A stretch of DNA of 8,630 bases, from assembly GCA_025450255.1 (NCBI GenBank), contig JANWHV010000254.1, positions 1-8,630 of the forward strand, given 5' to 3'. This DNA is from Chloroflexota bacterium (GTDB lineage: Bacteria > Chloroflexota > UBA5177 > JANWHV01). The position numbers were made by a program, and so were the translations under genes. The notes under the pieces were generated by a model. The model was not told where the DNA came from. It ran no database searches and worked only from the letters and a program-made list of their open reading frames with translations. Below, in pieces: positions 6,345 through 8,630 of this stretch (within the stretch, counting starts at the first letter, position 1; each line of letters starts with the position of its first letter).

Positions 6345-6455
6345 GAGAGGTTGTGGCGAGAACCCTCTCCAGGAAACCGTAAGCGGGGCGCGAAGCGCGG
6401 TCCGAGGCGAACAGTCCTATTGACAGAGCAGGGTTGCCGGCAATACCATTTCCTG
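6345..6455 (+). other. Possible structured leader RNA
   Basis: Downstream of the first plus-strand promoter several stems can form in order. GAGAGG (6345-6350) pairs with CCTCTC (6364-6369). A GCGC/GCGC hairpin lies at 6388-6398. CAGGAAA (6370-6376) has a perfect 7-base partner TTTCCTG (6449-6455) that would enclose the middle. I compared it mentally with the common riboswitch classes (c-di-GMP, c-di-AMP, ZTP, fluoride, cobalamin) and recognise none. It could be a leader element, a small RNA or chance pairing. Confidence 0.25.
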
Positions 6456-6463
6456 GCTATAGA
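6420..6463 (+). promoter_or_regulatory. Second plus-strand promoter region for the small membrane gene
   Basis: Two overlapping candidates exist. A perfect TTGACA (6420-6425) with an 18-bp spacer is followed by TACCAT (6444-6449, 4 of 6). TTGCCG (6434-6439) with an 18-bp spacer is followed by TATAGA (6458-6463, 4 of 6). Either would start transcription within about 85 bases of the ATG at 6535. With the box at 6294 this makes a tandem promoter arrangement. Confidence 0.45.
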
Positions 6464-6534
6464 TACGTCGCCTCGTCCGGCCGTTCCCGCTGGTTCTTGC
6501 CCTGGCGACCTGTAATTGTGTGGAGTCCACCATC

Positions 6535-6705
6535 ATGATTGACGCGTTCTTCGCATTCTTCTCTTCGTTTAATCCTATGATGTTTGCGTTGATATTGTCG
6601 CTGGGAGCCATCATCCTCATGCGCCGTCCCACGCCGCCTGAGCAAGTTCCCGCGGCATCCACGAGGAGCCAGATGCTTCGTTCACTGCTCCGTCGTAACG
6701 GCTAG
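6535..6705 (+). CDS. Small single-helix membrane protein (56 aa)
   Basis: I prefer the ATG at 6535, which has GGAG (6522-6525) 9 bases upstream; a GTG at 6520 in the same frame would add five residues but overlap that site. The protein starts MIDAFFAFF and has one strongly hydrophobic segment (about 4-29) ending in MRR. A Pro-rich and then basic tail follows (RSLLRRNG). By the positive-inside rule the tail would be cytoplasmic and the N-terminus outside. I do not recognise a family. Support for a real gene: the ribosome site, the promoters just upstream, an unlikely composition for a chance frame (a clean membrane helix with basic flank), and otherwise unexplained space. It ends 96 bp before the receiver gene and could share its transcript. 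A role as a small regulator or partner of a membrane complex is only a guess. Confidence 0.55.
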   Translation: MIDAFFAFFSSFNPMMFALILSLGAIILMRRPTPPEQVPAASTRSQMLRSLLRRNG

Positions 6706-6801
6706 GCGCGTGTCCGGAATGCTTGCCGCGTTGTGAAGGGACGTTCGCTCAGGTACGTCATGACAAGATTCTGAGCATGTAACCGAGAGAGTGATTGCGA
6801 C

Positions 6802-7206
6802 GTGAGCCAGCTACCGTTTCGCGTGCTTGTCGTGGACGACGAGCCCGATCTTGTGGTGCTACTGGAAGAGCACCTCACGCATGAAGGCTATGACGTGGTC
6901 ACTGCCACGAGCGGCATGCAAGCAATCACCAAGGCGCGCGAGGAGCAGCCGAACATTATTCTCCTGGACGTCATGATGCCTGGTGTGAGCGGGTTCGACG
7001 TCTGCAACATTCTGCAAGACTTCCCTGAAACGGCAAACATACCTATCATCTTTCTGACCGCCGTGGCGGAGACGAAGCGTAAGGTAATGGGACTCAACCT
7101 TGGAGCCGACGATTACATCACCAAACCATTCGATCTCCACGAGCTTGCCGCTCGTGTCCAGGCCGCGTTGCGTCCACGGTTGCGGCAGGCGGGCGCTGAC
7201 AACTAG
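6802..7206 (+). CDS. Stand-alone CheY-like response regulator receiver
   Basis: A 134-residue protein made of a single receiver domain and no output domain. The start is GTG at 6802, with only a weak GA-rich ribosome site (GAGAGAG near 6785-6791). All key residues are present: acidic pocket D12/D13, phospho-acceptor D56 (LLDVMMPG), switch T86 (FLTA), and K108 followed by P109 (TKPF). It should be phosphorylated by a histidine kinase and signal by docking to another protein, as CheY, Spo0F and similar proteins do. No kinase, phosphatase or chemotaxis gene is in the window, so its partner is unknown. The 96-bp gap before it shows no strong promoter, so co-transcription with the small membrane gene is possible. 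Confidence 0.93.
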   Translation: MSQLPFRVLVVDDEPDLVVLLEEHLTHEGYDVVTATSGMQAITKAREEQPNIILLDVMMPGVSGFDVCNILQDFPETANIPIIFLTAVAETKRKVMGLNLGADDYITKPFDLHELAARVQAALRPRLRQAGADN

Positions 7207-7217
7207 CGCCTGGTCAT

Positions 7218-7250
7218 CGCGCGACATGCGCGCGCCGCCGTCGCGCCTTT
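7218..7250 (+). terminator. Weak GC-rich hairpin after the receiver gene
   Basis: CGCGCG (7218-7223) pairs with CGCGCG (7229-7234). Alternatively GCGCG (7230-7234) pairs with CGCGC (7242-7246) and is followed by only CTTT. The stems are mutually exclusive and the T-run is poor, so this is at best a weak terminator for the receiver gene. Confidence 0.3.
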
Positions 7251-7406
7251 AAGCCCGGTTTGTGCCTGCCGCATTTGTCGGGGCCATCACGCCACGGGTA
7301 GACTGCCAGTCTATGCGCCGCGTGATTGTGTGCTGGACGATTTCCACTGTATTCCGCCCCTTCCTTACCCACGCAAATTTGTACCCAATGCCGCGTATCA
7401 ACCGTA

Positions 7407-7435
7407 CTGACAACGCGGCGCCATTTTGCTAGAGT
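7407..7435 (+). promoter_or_regulatory. Promoter giving a nearly leaderless glycosyltransferase mRNA
   Basis: CTGACA (7407-7412, 5 of 6) is followed after 17 bp by TAGAGT (7430-7435, 4 of 6). Expected transcription start is about 7442-7446, and the ATG is at 7446. This fits a leaderless or near-leaderless message and agrees with the lack of a Shine-Dalgarno site in front of that ATG. The 200 bases between the receiver gene and this promoter hold nothing else I can name. Confidence 0.5.
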
Positions 7436-7445
7436 AAGTCACGCT

Positions 7446-8630
7446 ATGCTGACGACCGAACGAAGAAACGCGGGCCAACGTGCCATGGCCTGGCGAGCCG
7501 CGCCCAGGGGCCAGACCCGACGCCGCGTCCACTTCGAGGGACTCTCGCTGGCCGCGCTTCTGCTACCCCTGTTGGTGGGCGCCGTCGTCGTGGCCGCGAT
7601 GCGTCGAGGCGCCGGATGGACGTCGCCGCTGGTTCCACTTCTCGGCATTGTCATATGCTGTGGCGCCGGCTTGATCTACAGCATAGACAGCCGTCGTCGC
7701 GACCGGCCGGTGGCCGGCGCCATTCGGGTCGAACGTACCGTACTACCCGGCGTACCGGCGGCCAGCGCCGTGGCAATGTCTCTGTTCGCCGCCCTGCTCA
7801 CGGTTAACGCCGTTGGCGCCGTACTCGCTGCCATCATGTGGCTGGCGGCGATGATCATATTGCTAGGCCACGCGATTCTGCTCGAACGCCCGCGCCTGCA
7901 TCCGCCCACGCCTATCGATGCTATCGCCCTGGTGGGCCTGATCCTGCTCGCCGCGCTATTGAGGCTGCCTCACTTAACGGATCTGCCTGCCTTCATCCAT
8001 TCGGACGAAGCACAGATGGGCCTCAATACGCGCGCTGCTCTGCATGGAGGAATGCCGTCGCTATTTGGCGCGACCGATTGGTGGAGCGTTCCCTGGCTCG
8101 GCCCGGCCATGCAGGCGCCGCTCATGCTGTTTTTCGGTGAGGGGATAGGCGCGATCCGCCTGGCGTCGGTCATCGCCGGCATACTCGCCACGATAGGCCT
8201 GTGGTTTCTTGGCTCGGAAATGTGGTCGCGCCGCGCAGGGTTCGTGACCGCCTTGTTGTTCGCGGTCCTGGCGCCAAGCGTACACTTCAGCCGCGATGGT
8301 GTCCACTATATGCAAAGTATCGCGGCCCTCATCTGGACCGTATTGTGCTACACCAGGGCCACCAAGCGCTATTCGGGCGCTTACGCCGCCCTGACGGGGA
8401 TTCTGATTGGCGTGGACATTCAACTGTATTACGCCGCGCGACTGGCGGTGCCTCTTATCTTCGCGCACGCCACGGCGCGCGTCCTCATCGAGCGTGGCCT
8501 GTTGCGAAATTGGCTTCGCTTAATGCTATGGACGAGCCTTGGCGTCGTGGTCGCGTTCCTGCCGATGGCAATGTATTATCTCGATCACCCTGAGGCATTC
8601 GCGCAGCGAACGGATGCCGTCCTGATCTTC
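7446..8630 (+). CDS. GT39-type (PMT/ArnT-like) membrane glycosyltransferase, 3' end outside window
   Basis: The frame is open from ATG 7446 to the right edge (395 residues seen, no stop). It is a polytopic membrane protein with hydrophobic segments at about 33-52, 60-79, 104-121, 122-146, 156-173, 219-231, 235-256, 264-280, 291-302, 312-325 and 358-378. The GT-C signature is in the loop after the fifth segment: FIHSDEAQMGLNTRAALHG, with D187-E188 as the expected acidic catalytic/metal motif. Later features of the family follow (FSRDGVHYMQ near 281-290; LDHPEAFAQRTD near 379-390). Such enzymes move a sugar from a lipid-phosphate carrier to lipid, polysaccharide or protein on the outer face of the membrane. 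The four helices before residue 150 are an extra N-terminal part, and the N-terminus is very basic. No ribosome site precedes the ATG. Acceptor and sugar unknown. Confidence 0.88.
   Translation, partial: MLTTERRNAGQRAMAWRAAPRGQTRRRVHFEGLSLAALLLPLLVGAVVVAAMRRGAGWTSPLVPLLGIVICCGAGLIYSIDSRRRDRPVAGAIRVERTVLPGVPAASAVAMSLFAALLTVNAVGAVLAAIMWLAAMIILLGHAILLERPRLHPPTPIDAIALVGLILLAALLRLPHLTDLPAFIHSDEAQMGLNTRAALHGGMPSLFGATDWWSVPWLGPAMQAPLMLFFGEGIGAIRLASVIAGILATIGLWFLGSEMWSRRAGFVTALLFAVLAPSVHFSRDGVHYMQSIAALIWTVLCYTRATKRYSGAYAALTGILIGVDIQLYYAARLAVPLIFAHATARVLIERGLLRNWLRLMLWTSLGVVVAFLPMAMYYLDHPEAFAQRTDAVLIF

Noticed and set aside
6339..6470. Known riboswitch upstream of the small membrane gene
   Set aside because: I looked for the conserved cores of c-di-GMP, c-di-AMP, ZTP, fluoride and cobalamin elements and found none convincing. 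It is kept only as a low-confidence structured region.
6417..6662. 81-residue minus-strand frame opposite the small membrane gene
   Set aside because: No ribosome site or recognisable protein features; the plus-strand frame shows a clean membrane helix and a better start.
1..8630. Mobile element, phage or defence island
   Set aside because: There are no transposase, integrase, terminal inverted repeats, toxin-antitoxin pair, nuclease or helicase genes, and no abrupt base-composition change. The window reads as ordinary chromosome.

Overview
This looks like an ordinary bacterial chromosome segment of fairly high GC (about 60% by eye). It has good Shine-Dalgarno sites and intact genes on both strands. 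The set of genes is a membrane GT39-type glycosyltransferase of the kind common in Chloroflexota, an M23 peptidase with many SH3b domains, a large secreted protein of Ig/IPT-like repeats and a zinc-ribbon protein. This suggests a Gram-positive-like or Chloroflexota-type soil or environmental bacterium. The lineage is an inference from gene style, not from a marker gene. I see no rRNA, tRNA, CRISPR, insertion sequence, phage gene or integration site.

Layout, left to right. (1) The 3' part of a two-domain VOC/glyoxalase-like gene (+), cut by the left window edge. (2) A 212-residue protein with 16 cysteines in zinc-ribbon pairs (+), closed by a strong intrinsic terminator. (3) Two genes on the minus strand for exported proteins. 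One is an 850-residue protein with a signal peptide and eight tandem ~85-residue beta-sandwich-like repeats. The other, upstream of it, is a 533-residue M23 metallopeptidase with an intact active site and four SH3b domains. A 320-bp gap with its own promoter-like sequences separates them. (4) A divergent intergenic region of about 370 bp with several sigma-70-like promoters, two palindromes and possible RNA stems. It leads rightward into a 56-residue single-helix membrane protein. (5) A stand-alone CheY-like receiver protein (+). (6) The 5' part of a polytopic GT-C glycosyltransferase (+). It runs off the right edge and appears to be transcribed with almost no leader.

The clearest theme is the cell surface: a wall peptidase with binding domains, a repeat-built secreted protein, a small membrane protein and a membrane glycosyltransferase. 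Whether they work together cannot be decided from this window, because each gene seems to have its own promoter. I found no convincing new defence or mobile system. The points most worth a second look are the repeat protein with its increasingly basic C-terminal end, the regulatory region at 6161-6534, and the helically phased direct repeat upstream of the repeat protein.
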